Below the pieces are notes generated by a model. It was not told where the DNA came from and did no database searches. It saw only the letters and a program-made list of their open reading frames with translations. Shown piece by piece: positions 16,853 through 24,303 of a DNA stretch of 64,000 nt. Position 1 is the first letter of the stretch. Each line of letters begins with the position of its first letter. Origin of the DNA: a bacterium (GTDB lineage: Bacteria > Armatimonadota > Zipacnadia > Zipacnadales > UBA11051); contig JAUVVY010000002.1 of NCBI GenBank assembly GCA_030604405.1, positions 124,001 through 188,000 of the forward strand, in the 5' to 3' direction. Made by a program: the position numbers and the translations under genes.

Positions 16853-17743
16853 TCAGAGGCCGAGCACGCGCTCGGCGTTCTTATGGGTTACCTTGTCGAA
16901 TACCTCCTGAGAGAGCTTGCCTTTGGTCAGGCCGTCCTCAAGGAAGTCTTTTAGATAGATCAGTAGGTTATCCATTTGCTCCAACTGGTAGCAGTCAGTC
17001 CCGAAGAGCAACTGGTCCTGGAACTCGGTGAGGAACGCATAGCCGAAGTCGGGATCACGGCTGACGGCATTATAACCGCTGCCGGCCGAGAGATCTCCGT
17101 GCAGGCTCGGGTAGCGTTTTAGAAGCTCCGGGATGCGCCCACCTGCGACTACCGGCCCATCCGGGTAGCCGCCCCAGTTCTCATCATTGACATCTGCGCT
17201 GATATGCGACCAGAATGGCTGAGAGTGCGCCAGGAAGACCAGGTCCGGGAAATTCTGCAGCGTCTTTTCCAGGCGCGGAAGCCCCAGTTCGTCTATGAAC
17301 CCATAAATGCCGCCTTCTCTGGTGGCAACATGGAAGGTCAGGGGCATCCGGCAGGCTTCGGCGTGGTGAAACAGGTTCCAGCAGCGCGGATCGTCGAAGT
17401 GGAGGTTGGCTGTAATCTCGCCGATGCCTTTGCAGCCCTTGTCTTTGTAGTGGTTGATGACGAAGGCCAGGTCGGTGTCGGGGGAGTTGATGGACAGCCT
17501 CGGGTCAATGCAGCAGAAGGGAATCAGCCGATCGGGGTAAAGCGCCGCGCATTGCAGAATGTCCTCATTTGACTGCACGCAAGCGCGCGGCTCCGGCTGC
17601 GTCGCGGACAGGATCACCCCTTTGGATATGCCGACTTCATCGTACATCTGCACAAGCTCCTCGGGGTTGCCGATGCCCTTGTCTGCCAGCGGCCGCATTT
17701 CCCTCGGATAGATCGTGGTGTGGGCGTGAATGTCTATGAACAT
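16853..17743 (-). CDS. Amidohydrolase-2 family protein, paralogue 1 of tandem array
   Basis: 296 residues from the ATG at 17743 (GGAGG upstream; a further in-frame start at 17776 lacks support). Ligand motifs: FIDIHAHTT, GIGEITAN, LTFHVATR, FLAHSQPFW and LLFGTDCY. It is the promoter-proximal gene of the array. The 225-base gap upstream contains the terminator of the SDR gene, so the array is its own transcription unit; a weak TTGTTG/TATTAT pair near 17810 could be its promoter but I do not call it. Confidence 0.87.
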   Translation of the reverse strand: MFIDIHAHTTIYPREMRPLADKGIGNPEELVQMYDEVGISKGVILSATQPEPRACVQSNEDILQCAALYPDRLIPFCCIDPRLSINSPDTDLAFVINHYKDKGCKGIGEITANLHFDDPRCWNLFHHAEACRMPLTFHVATREGGIYGFIDELGLPRLEKTLQNFPDLVFLAHSQPFWSHISADVNDENWGGYPDGPVVAGGRIPELLKRYPSLHGDLSAGSGYNAVSRDPDFGYAFLTEFQDQLLFGTDCYQLEQMDNLLIYLKDFLEDGLTKGKLSQEVFDKVTHKNAERVLGL

Positions 17744-17890
17744 CTCTTTGCCTCCGTAGCGTGTCTGGGCACTCAATGGGGACTAATAATACAGCGCTTG
17801 ACTGGACAACAACCCAGTATTCGCAGCCGATGCAGAAATCCCTTCATGGCCGGGAGCGTCTCTCCTGACGGAGCCGTCGCTCATCGAGGG

Positions 17891-17925
17891 AAAAGAAAAG
17901 GCCCGCCCCATCATCGGGGCGAGCC
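17891..17925 (-). terminator. Intrinsic terminator downstream of the SDR gene
   Basis: On the minus strand, a hairpin with arms ggctcgcccc and ggggcgggcc around gatgat (17925-17900) is followed by CTTTTCTTTT (17899-17891). It separates the SDR gene from the amidohydrolase array. Confidence 0.75.
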
Positions 17926-17968
17926 GACAGCTATAGTCTTACCACACGACTTTACTTCCTCATATCGT

Positions 17969-19015
17969 CTAGTAGATGTGGTCTGCTTTGCCGAACATCG
18001 TCGGCAGGTCCCAGTCCTCGCCATCGTTGATGACCCATTTGGCCGCCGCCTCGATCATCTCGTCCACGCCGTCGCGGTACGGGCCAAAGCGCTCGACGCA
18101 GAAGTCATCATTGGCAATCAGCGCTGTGTCGGCCTTCTCGCCAACAAAGTTAGGCGCCTTGCCGATGTAGCTGCTGAGTTTGTTGCAGATCATCTCCACG
18201 TCGGTGACGGGGCCGGCCACGTTGAGGATGGTTGGCGGGTTGGCGGCGACCTCAAAGCCACGCAGCGCCCGGTCAATCGCATCGCGCTGCGACAGCAGGT
18301 TCACATGGGGCATTTCCAGCGAGATATTTTCGCCGGCATTGATCATTCTGGCCAGGTCCACAAGTACGCCGTAGCACAGGTGTTGGGAGTACATCAGGCG
18401 ATAGTGCGTGACCTTCTGGCTCTCGTGTCCGTGAGCGCTGGTGTTGAAGGCGGTCTCGCGGGCGAGGATCGAATAGCCGTAGATGCCCTGTGGGTCGAGC
18501 GTGGTCTGCTCGGTCGCGCCACCGAGAGCCGGATCGGTGTGCGGATAGGGGTTACCGGATGAGAAGTTAACGATACTGGAGCTGTTGTACTTGACGCCTA
18601 CGTTGGCCGGCAAAATCGCATTGAGCAGAATCGTCTTGCCCGGGTCGCCGGCAGAGCCGAACTTGAATCCGAGCATGAACACCATATTCTGCGCGCCGGG
18701 GAGATCAGCCAACTCCTGTTCATCGGTGAGATCGGCGGCAAAGCTTTCACATCCCCAGCTCTCGAACCGCTCGCGAGCTTGTTTGGCATAGTCGGTGATG
18801 AACAGGCCGGCGACCATGATCTTGCGGTTAGTGACGCCGGCTTTTCGGTCCGCTTTGACGAGCGTCTCGACCAGCTCGGGGCCAACCTTGCCCTCGCCAC
18901 CTATTATCATGATATCGCCGTCGAGGTCGGCCATCATTTCGACCAGCCCGTCGGTCGGGTCGCTCATGAATTCGCTCAACTGCTGGGGGTCTTTGACATC
19001 CAGAATGCCGTTCAT
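17969..19015 (-). CDS. NAD-dependent epimerase/dehydratase family (extended SDR), catalytic Lys absent
   Basis: 348 residues, ATG at 19015 with GGAAGGATCC. The N-terminal Rossmann motif is IMIIGGEGKVG (GxxGxxG variant), followed by ADLTDEQEL and SSSIVNFSSGNPYPH, as in nucleotide-sugar epimerases. The usual YxxxK is YGYSI in IYGYSILARET: the Tyr is kept, but Ile stands where Lys should be. It may therefore bind NAD without standard SDR chemistry, or catalyse a different reaction. An acidic N-terminal extension of about 30 residues precedes the Rossmann fold. It has its own promoter (19086-19114) and terminator, so it is monocistronic. Confidence 0.82.
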   Translation of the reverse strand: MNGILDVKDPQQLSEFMSDPTDGLVEMMADLDGDIMIIGGEGKVGPELVETLVKADRKAGVTNRKIMVAGLFITDYAKQARERFESWGCESFAADLTDEQELADLPGAQNMVFMLGFKFGSAGDPGKTILLNAILPANVGVKYNSSSIVNFSSGNPYPHTDPALGGATEQTTLDPQGIYGYSILARETAFNTSAHGHESQKVTHYRLMYSQHLCYGVLVDLARMINAGENISLEMPHVNLLSQRDAIDRALRGFEVAANPPTILNVAGPVTDVEMICNKLSSYIGKAPNFVGEKADTALIANDDFCVERFGPYRDGVDEMIEAAAKWVINDGEDWDLPTMFGKADHIY

Positions 19016-19036
19016 CTTTGGATCCTTCCATGCTGG

Positions 19037-19058
19037 CCCTGTATTTCAAACTACAGGG
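19037..19058 (-). promoter_or_regulatory. 5' leader hairpin of the SDR gene
   Basis: A 7-bp inverted repeat (CCCTGTA ... TACAGGG, loop of 8) lies between the promoter and the ribosome site. It could affect mRNA stability or bind a regulator; no known riboswitch pattern is seen. Confidence 0.4.
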
Positions 19059-19085
19059 GATGATACTGTGCTCGATTGAACGTAG

Positions 19086-19114
19086 AGTATAGCGCGTGTG
19101 TGCAGATATTTCAA
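19086..19114 (-). promoter_or_regulatory. Sigma-70-type promoter of the SDR gene
   Basis: Minus strand: TTGAAA (19114-19109), 17-base spacer, TATACT (19091-19086). The leader is about 64 bases. It is placed directly downstream of the secreted nuclease gene, which explains the separate transcription of the SDR. Confidence 0.7.
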
Positions 19115-19141
19115 GGGTCTGCAGCCCTCACGGCGGCGGCA

Positions 19142-20119
19142 CTACTGTGGCGGCTTGCACACGCGGCACGGGCGATAGCCGGCGGCTCGCGCCTGAACTG
19201 CGCTATCAAACCAGATGGCATTGTCGGTACTGATCTTCATCGCCCATTTGCAGGCCGGGTAGTGATAGACATCCGAATTCTTGCTGCCCAGATACTTGCC
19301 GCCTGCGTCTGCAGTGGTGTCATCGGCCGGATACGACCTGCTCCACAGGCCCTTGCCGGCCTCCCGCGCCTGCTTCTGCAGATAAAGCAAAAGCTCCTGG
19401 TAGCGCAGATTCGGCGCATAGGTTGCAGTCTGCGCATAGCCCTGGGCGACCAGCTCGGCGTTGACGAACATATCGCCCACATATACGTAGGCCAGCAGCC
19501 GATTGTATCTGTCGCGCCGGCCTGCATCGTATTCCAGGGTCACCCGCTCGCCCGCGACGAGGTTGCGATTGAACTGGCTTGCCTCATGGCCGAAGAACTG
19601 CACCGGCTTGTAGGGGTGCTTGGTTTCCGGCGTGTCAACTCCGATATAGCGCACCTTCTCGTCATTGCCCAGCTTGATGGTGTCGCCATCAACCACTCTG
19701 ACACATTTCGCCGTCGTCGTCTGCGCCCGAAAACCTGTAAGCTTAATGATGCTCGAATCTCGCCAGAAAGCGAGGTTGGGCAGAGCATGCAGTTCGATGT
19801 CGCGGCCTTGCCATCGGAAATTTATCGTACGCGTCTCGGAGTTCCACTTGAGCTGCGCGCCATTCGACACCGCAAGATGCCGCACAGGCACCACCTTTAG
19901 CCCTTCTATATTGATGGTCGGCGTCCGCTCAACGACTTTCGCCTGGAGGCCCTGGGGCAGCAAACTCACCGGCACGAAAGAGACGCCGCTCACCAGCAGG
20001 CATGGCGTCATTTCCGCCGCCGACACGGGTATCGCGAGCACCAGAGCCACGCAAACCAGCAGCGAAATCAGCGGCCTTCGTGTGACTATCATAGTCAGCA
20101 CAGACCTCACTTTCAGCAT
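19142..20119 (-). CDS. Secreted staphylococcal-nuclease-like protein with Ada-like zinc tail
   Basis: About 325 residues. The start is uncertain: ATG 20119 has GGGA at good spacing, ATG 20092 begins the signal peptide MIVTRRPLISLLVCVAL, and a GTG at 20143 is possible. After the signal peptide comes a domain resembling the copper-amine-oxidase N-terminal stalk (about 40-120), then an SNase domain: CVRVVDGDTIKL, RYIGVDTPETKHP (catalytic Arg and Glu) and DAGRRDRYNRLLAYVYV (second Arg). The C-terminus YLGSKNSDVYHYPACKWA and YRPCRVCKPP is the short Cys/His module seen after nucleases and in Ada-type metal-binding domains. It should be an exported Ca-dependent nuclease acting on environmental DNA/RNA. 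All key residues are present. Confidence 0.85.
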   Translation of the reverse strand: MLKVRSVLTMIVTRRPLISLLVCVALVLAIPVSAAEMTPCLLVSGVSFVPVSLLPQGLQAKVVERTPTINIEGLKVVPVRHLAVSNGAQLKWNSETRTINFRWQGRDIELHALPNLAFWRDSSIIKLTGFRAQTTTAKCVRVVDGDTIKLGNDEKVRYIGVDTPETKHPYKPVQFFGHEASQFNRNLVAGERVTLEYDAGRRDRYNRLLAYVYVGDMFVNAELVAQGYAQTATYAPNLRYQELLLYLQKQAREAGKGLWSRSYPADDTTADAGGKYLGSKNSDVYHYPACKWAMKISTDNAIWFDSAVQARAAGYRPCRVCKPPQ

Positions 20120-20237
20120 CTCCATTCCCGGCCATGTTATCACACTTGCCGTAGACCCACAACCGATGCCATCCGTCTGCCGGTGATGCGCGCGAAGGCC
20201 CGTGATTCACTGCGAACATCTGCGGTGCGGTTGGCAA

Positions 20238-20253
20238 TGTTTCACGTGAAACA
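20238..20253. other. parS: parS-like ParB-binding palindrome
   Basis: TGTTTCACGTGAAACA is a perfect 16-bp palindrome and matches the widely conserved chromosomal parS consensus TGTTNCACGTGAAACA. ParB (Spo0J) binds such sites, usually near the replication origin, to load SMC and move the origin. It is intergenic, in the largest non-coding stretch of the window. No parA or parB gene is nearby. This suggests, but does not prove, that the window lies in the origin-proximal part of the chromosome. Confidence 0.85.
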
Positions 20254-20360
20254 AACACACGTTCGACTATCTATATTACTGTGTATGCGGCAATGTCAAC
20301 CCCGGCAACTAGCGCGAATTATTCGCCAACGCGTGCCTCGGCAGGGTCACGGCCCTGCCT

Positions 20361-20440
20361 GCCCTGAGCGAAGTCGAAGGGAGCAACGTCGCAGGGCAGC
20401 CCGAGACTTATCCTCGCGTAGCTCGGGCTTCCAGCCCGAG
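20361..20440. repeat. Composite dispersed repeat
   Basis: Contains CCCTGAGCGAAGTCGAAGGG followed, after a spacer, by the palindromic unit CGCGTAGCTCGGGCTTCCAGCCCGAG in two pieces (20415-20440). The first half resembles the element at 15796-15830. Both halves can fold into short hairpins. Confidence 0.75.
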
Positions 20441-20782
20441 GTCGTTGGGGTGATTACAGTGTGTCGTTTTGCGCCGCTTCGCGGAGGCCTGCCGGACTGC
20501 GCGCAGGGCGTTCGGCACATTAGTCGGCGCGGCGCTGCATCTGCTTGCTCAGACAGGGCTGTAACGGGGTAGAGGTCGAAAGTCGCAGCTATGACGGGAT
20601 TGCCGGTTCTTGGGGCGCCAGCCGGCTATATTACTATAACGCCAATTATGTTAACTATGTCATCTCCAACTCTGGCACAGCCCTAACCCACAAAAAAAGT
20701 TGTGAAATCTTTGCGGACTACCTGGTAAAACGCCTCCGTCACAGAGACTCTTACTAGTGAGAGACAATGAAAATGCCAACCC

Positions 20783-21508
20783 TCAATAGCCCTCGGCTTC
20801 TAGCTCTTCTATCATCTCCGGCGCTTCTGCATTCGTTGGGTCGAGCCGCACTGTCGCCTCCGCTGCCTGCTTGGCCTCGGCATAGCGGTTCAGCTCCCAG
20901 TATGCGATTGCCAGGTTCCAGTGGGTCCCGTCGTCGTCGCGGTCGATGGCGATGGCCTTTTCGTACTCTGTGACGGCCTCATCTGGCTTTCCTTGCTTGT
21001 GCAGCGCGAGCCCCAGGCAAGCGTGGATCGGGCCGTCGTCTGGGTTGATGGCGATGCTTTTCTTGTACTCTGCGATGGCCTCATCTGACCTCCCTTGATC
21101 GTCGAGCGCAAGCGCCAGGGCAGTGTGGACATCCGCGTCGTCTGGGTTGATTGCGATGGCCTTTTGGTACTCCGCGATGGCCTCATCTGACCTCCCTTGA
21201 TCGTCCAGCGCCAGTCCCAGCCTGTAGTGGTACACGAGGGCGTAGTCTGGGCTGATGGCGACGGCCTTCTTGTACTCTGCGATGGCCTCATCTACCTTGC
21301 CTTGCTCATACAGCGCCGTCGCCAGCTCGATGTGGGCCTCGGCCTCGTCCCCTCCCCGCTCCTCCTGTTCGTGCCCGGCAGGCTGCACAGCTCGCGGTCG
21401 CGGCACTGGAATAAGCGCTCCGCATTTGCATTTGCCTTTGCTCCCCGCCTTATCGTCTGACACCTTATACACAGCTCCGCATTTCGCACACGTTATTCTA
21501 ATAGCCAT
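20783..21508 (-). CDS. Zinc-ribbon TPR protein
   Basis: 241 residues from the ATG at 21508 (GGGAGGC upstream). The first 30 residues form a small zinc ribbon (ITCAKCGAVYKV ... KGKCKCGALIPVP). Then come five 34-residue TPR units with the pattern YEQGKVDEAIAEYKKAVAISPDY; several units repeat the exact block DDQGRSDEAIAEY. It probably works as a scaffold or adaptor in the cytoplasm, since no signal or membrane segment is present. The repeat DNA is also highly similar between units. No operon partner is evident; a 100-base gap separates it from the next gene upstream. Confidence 0.82.
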   Translation of the reverse strand: MAIRITCAKCGAVYKVSDDKAGSKGKCKCGALIPVPRPRAVQPAGHEQEERGGDEAEAHIELATALYEQGKVDEAIAEYKKAVAISPDYALVYHYRLGLALDDQGRSDEAIAEYQKAIAINPDDADVHTALALALDDQGRSDEAIAEYKKSIAINPDDGPIHACLGLALHKQGKPDEAVTEYEKAIAIDRDDDGTHWNLAIAYWELNRYAEAKQAAEATVRLDPTNAEAPEMIEELEAEGY

Positions 21509-21609
21509 TGGTCGCTGCCTCCCTTGTCGGGTGCCTTGCATCGTACCCGAATAGCTCACAAATATGTAGAAAGACTTCCAGATTTCGTCTGCAGAGAGGG
21601 TTGTGGTTA

Positions 21610-22407
21610 CTAAGGTACGGCCCGCCGGCCTTCGAAGCCTAGCGTCTCGCGCAGGTAGCTGAGGTTGTGTCGCGAGCTTTCCCGGGGATCAAGTGAGGTA
21701 TAGTCCAGGTCCACGACAATCCATCCGTCGAAGCCCGCCTGCTTCAGCATTTCCGCCAGAGGTGGGAAGTCAACTATCCCGCGGCCCAGTTCGATAAAGC
21801 GCCGGTTCTCGTCGAGGTCCTTGAAGTGCACGTAGTGCATGCGCTCAATGTACTTCTCGAATGTGGCTGGAATATCGAAATCCCCGAGCGCCAACTGTGC
21901 GGTGTCCGGGGTGCATTTGACAATTTGTGGGTCCGTAGCCGCCATCAGTGCGTCGAATTCTGCGGTATATTCGAAGATGGAGCCCCAGTGCTGGTGCCAG
22001 GTGCAGATCAGGCCGGCATCTAGGATCCTCTTCCCTACCTCATTGGCCAGGCGCGCGATTCTATGAATAGTCTGACCGTTTCGCGGTAAGTGGGTGCTGC
22101 CGCCGTCCAACATAATGTATTCTGTCCCAATCGCCGTCGCAAATTCAATCGTCCGCCCTATGGTCTCCTGCCATGCCGCGATACTTTCATCATCCAGGAA
22201 GCTGCAAGGGCAGTAAAGGCCCGAAATCTCCAGGTCGAGCCCTTGCAGGTAGCGGCGGTACTCTTCGGGCTGCGCGTAAGCCTCGTCCAACCTCCCGGGC
22301 GACCACTCGAAGCCGTCCCAGCCGGTAGATGAAATGTCTTTCAGGGCTTCCTCCGCTTCGATGTCCTGTCGTACGTAGGTCGCTGGATGATATCCAAGTC
22401 TGACCAT
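21610..22407 (-). CDS. Sugar phosphate isomerase/epimerase-like TIM barrel (IolE-like)
   Basis: 265 residues, ATG at 22407 just 1 base after the stop of the upstream gene, with AGGAAATGG inside that gene's end. AP-endonuclease-2/xylose-isomerase-like fold: GWDGFEWSPG, YIMLDGGSTH, CTWHQHWGSIFE, KCTPDTAQLALG, YVHFKDLDE and FDGWIVVDLDY. The His/Asp/Glu ligands typical for a divalent metal are in place. Known relatives isomerise or dehydrate inositols and sugars. It is tightly coupled with the UPF0173-like hydrolase. Confidence 0.85.
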   Translation of the reverse strand: MVRLGYHPATYVRQDIEAEEALKDISSTGWDGFEWSPGRLDEAYAQPEEYRRYLQGLDLEISGLYCPCSFLDDESIAAWQETIGRTIEFATAIGTEYIMLDGGSTHLPRNGQTIHRIARLANEVGKRILDAGLICTWHQHWGSIFEYTAEFDALMAATDPQIVKCTPDTAQLALGDFDIPATFEKYIERMHYVHFKDLDENRRFIELGRGIVDFPPLAEMLKQAGFDGWIVVDLDYTSLDPRESSRHNLSYLRETLGFEGRRAVP

Positions 22408-22408
22408 G

Positions 22409-23095
22409 TTATATTTCCATTTCCTGGCCGGGTTTGAGTACTACACATTCAATGCCCATTTCGTCCAGACGCCTTGCGAACTCTTCGGGGTCTTGTTCGA
22501 TAACCTCAAAGGCGCTGTAGTGCATTGGCACGACTACATCGGCATCCAGCATACCGGCGGCGATCAGCGCGTCATCGGGCCCCATTGTGAAGTTGTCGCC
22601 TATCGGCAGAATCGCAGCGGCCAGGTCGTTGATTTCGCCGATGAGTTCCATGTCGGAGAAAAGGCCGGTGTCGGCGGCGTAATAGACCGTCGCCTCGTCC
22701 ATCGTCACCAGGAACCCGCAGGGCGGGCCGGTGTACTCGATCAGATCGTCGGTGACGACCGCCGAGCCGTGGAAGGCCTGGGTGAGCTTCACGTACCCGA
22801 AATCAAACATGGCTCCGCCACCGATGTGCATGGGAGCGGTCTGACATCCGAAGCGCTCGCAGTACATCGCCAGCTCATAGGGGCCGATGATCGGCACCTC
22901 GAGGCGTTGGGCGATAGCGATGGCGTCGCCGAGGTGGTCGGAGTGGCCGTGGCTGGCCAGGATTGCATCAACTGCCACTTCGTCGGGCGTCACAACGGCT
23001 TCGGGGTTTTCCGCCAGCCAGGGGTCGAAGATTATGCTGTGCTCCTGATCTGACAGGGTAAAACAGGCGTGTCCCAGTGCTTTGAGCGTCGGCAT
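22409..23095 (-). CDS. UPF0173-like metal-dependent hydrolase (metallo-beta-lactamase fold)
   Basis: 228 residues from the ATG at 23095 (AGGA upstream; a GTG 3 codons earlier is possible). The HxHxDH signature is ASHGHSDHLGD, with further ligands in QAFHGS, YAADTG and VPMHYSAFE. IIFDPWLAENP near the N-terminus is typical of UPF0173/UlaG-like proteins. The family contains lactonases and phosphodiesterases; a lactonase partner for the adjacent sugar isomerase-like enzyme is plausible but inferred. Confidence 0.88.
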   Translation of the reverse strand: MPTLKALGHACFTLSDQEHSIIFDPWLAENPEAVVTPDEVAVDAILASHGHSDHLGDAIAIAQRLEVPIIGPYELAMYCERFGCQTAPMHIGGGAMFDFGYVKLTQAFHGSAVVTDDLIEYTGPPCGFLVTMDEATVYYAADTGLFSDMELIGEINDLAAAILPIGDNFTMGPDDALIAAGMLDADVVVPMHYSAFEVIEQDPEEFARRLDEMGIECVVLKPGQEMEI

Positions 23096-23120
23096 GTGTT
23101 TCACATCCTTTTTCGATGGT

Positions 23121-23147
23121 GTCGGGCTGGAAAGCCCGACCTACGCG
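23121..23147. repeat. Palindromic repeat copy (inverted orientation)
   Basis: GTCGGGCTGGAAAGCCCGAC followed by ctacgcg is the reverse-complement form of the family CGCGTAGCTCGGGCTTCCAGCCCGAG. It lies between the lipoprotein gene and the UPF0173-like gene. Confidence 0.75.
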
Positions 23148-23160
23148 AACTGATGATATG

Positions 23161-24282
23161 CTATTCGCTCTCTGGATTGAACAGACTGCCATATTCAGCG
23201 CGCAGGGCGCTCTGTTTGCTGAGGTAGTCTTCCCAGCCGTCCTCGGCTTGCAGCAGATTCAATTCGTCGAGGGAGGCCCAGCCTTCTGGCGGGCTTACGT
23301 CCGGCCGGGTCGAATAGGAGCCGAGCAGGCTTGAGAGCGCTGCCTGCCCCTCGTGCGAGAGCATGTATTCTACAAACAGCTTGCTGGCGTTGGGGTGTGG
23401 GCTGGTGCGCAATATCGCCACCGGCCCGAGGCACACCGGCACCCCGTCCTCCGGCCACACGACTTGAATCGGCTCGTGCTTGAGCCGGGCGTGCTGGTAC
23501 ACCTTGTAGCCAAGCACTCCGCCGGCGATCTGTGCATCGCCGCGTACCAGCGCCTGAAGTATGCCATCACCAGACTTGTGGACGGTGGGGCTGTGCGCCG
23601 CCAATTGCTCCCAGTACGAAACCCCGTATTTTTCCCTCAGGAAGTAATATTGCGCATACGCCGATCCGCCGCTCTGGGCATCCTTCATGGCTATCTTATT
23701 GGCCCATTTTTTGTCCAGCAGGTCGCGCCAGGTTTTCGGGGCCTGCTCCTCGGGCACGGTATCGGTGCTGTAAGCCAGGCACACTGTCACCAGTCGCGCG
23801 CCGGTCCAGTAGCCCGGCGCTTTGTACTCGGGTGCGATCGCTTTACTCTCGGCCGGCTCGTAGCGGTATAGTTGGCCGCGTTTGCGCAGCGAGATGAAGA
23901 TCCCCGGGTCCAGTACGTGGATGACGTCGGCACGGGTGTGGCCGGACTTGAGTTCTTCCTCCACCCGGCTGACGATGTCGAAGGTGCTCTGGCGGGTGAT
24001 GCGGACTTTCAAGAAGTCATATTTCTCCTCAAACATCCGGGCGAACTGCGCCGCCTGCGTTTGCGGCACCGACGTGTACCAGTTCAGCTCAGCTTCGCTG
24101 CGCGCCGCCTGCATTATCTCCTCAGGCGTCTTGGGGCGCGGGCCCTCCGGGCCGTTTTCATTGGTGATGGTGATTACTATCTCCTCATTATCGCCGCCGG
24201 GCGGACACCCTGAAAGCAGCACCATTGACAGCGCTAAAACGCACACAATAATTGCTAGACTTTGATGTGAGTTGGTATCCAT
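23161..24282 (-). CDS. Extracellular solute-binding lipoprotein (ABC type 1, Fe/thiamine/polyamine-like)
   Basis: 373 residues from the ATG at 24282; an in-frame TTG at 24297 is the alternative. Lipobox VLLSGC gives a lipid-anchored protein. The mature part has ELNWYTSVPQTQAAQFARMFE, ADVIHVLDPG, WRDLLDKKWANKIAMKDA and GDAQIAGGVLGYKVYQ, the layout of periplasmic Fe(III)/spermidine-type binding proteins. No ABC permease or ATPase is adjacent. Instead it begins 21 bases after the EamA-HAMP-cyclase fusion gene and is probably co-transcribed with it, so it may deliver a ligand to that sensor rather than to a transporter (inference). Confidence 0.85.
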   Translation of the reverse strand: MDTNSHQSLAIIVCVLALSMVLLSGCPPGGDNEEIVITITNENGPEGPRPKTPEEIMQAARSEAELNWYTSVPQTQAAQFARMFEEKYDFLKVRITRQSTFDIVSRVEEELKSGHTRADVIHVLDPGIFISLRKRGQLYRYEPAESKAIAPEYKAPGYWTGARLVTVCLAYSTDTVPEEQAPKTWRDLLDKKWANKIAMKDAQSGGSAYAQYYFLREKYGVSYWEQLAAHSPTVHKSGDGILQALVRGDAQIAGGVLGYKVYQHARLKHEPIQVVWPEDGVPVCLGPVAILRTSPHPNASKLFVEYMLSHEGQAALSSLLGSYSTRPDVSPPEGWASLDELNLLQAEDGWEDYLSKQSALRAEYGSLFNPESE

Positions 24283-24303
24283 CGCAATCGCATTCAAGAG
24301 TAA

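Larger units (their letters stand above)
20120..20782. other. Long non-coding stretch with parS site and repeats
   Basis: About 660 bases with no convincing gene. It holds the promoter region of the nuclease gene, the parS-like palindrome (20238-20253), an AT-rich segment, the dispersed repeats at 20361-20440 and a further 300 bases in which I see nothing. A 70-codon frame at 20545-20757 has no ribosome site and no recognisable composition. Confidence 0.6.

Noticed and set aside
19142-20143. GTG at 20143 as the nuclease start
   Set aside because: It would put MITWPGMEMLKVRSVLT before the signal peptide; later ATG starts fit better, though I cannot fix which.
20545-20757. 70-codon plus-strand frame in the long intergenic region
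   Set aside because: No ribosome site, no family resemblance, and its start is next to a repeat. Treated as non-coding.
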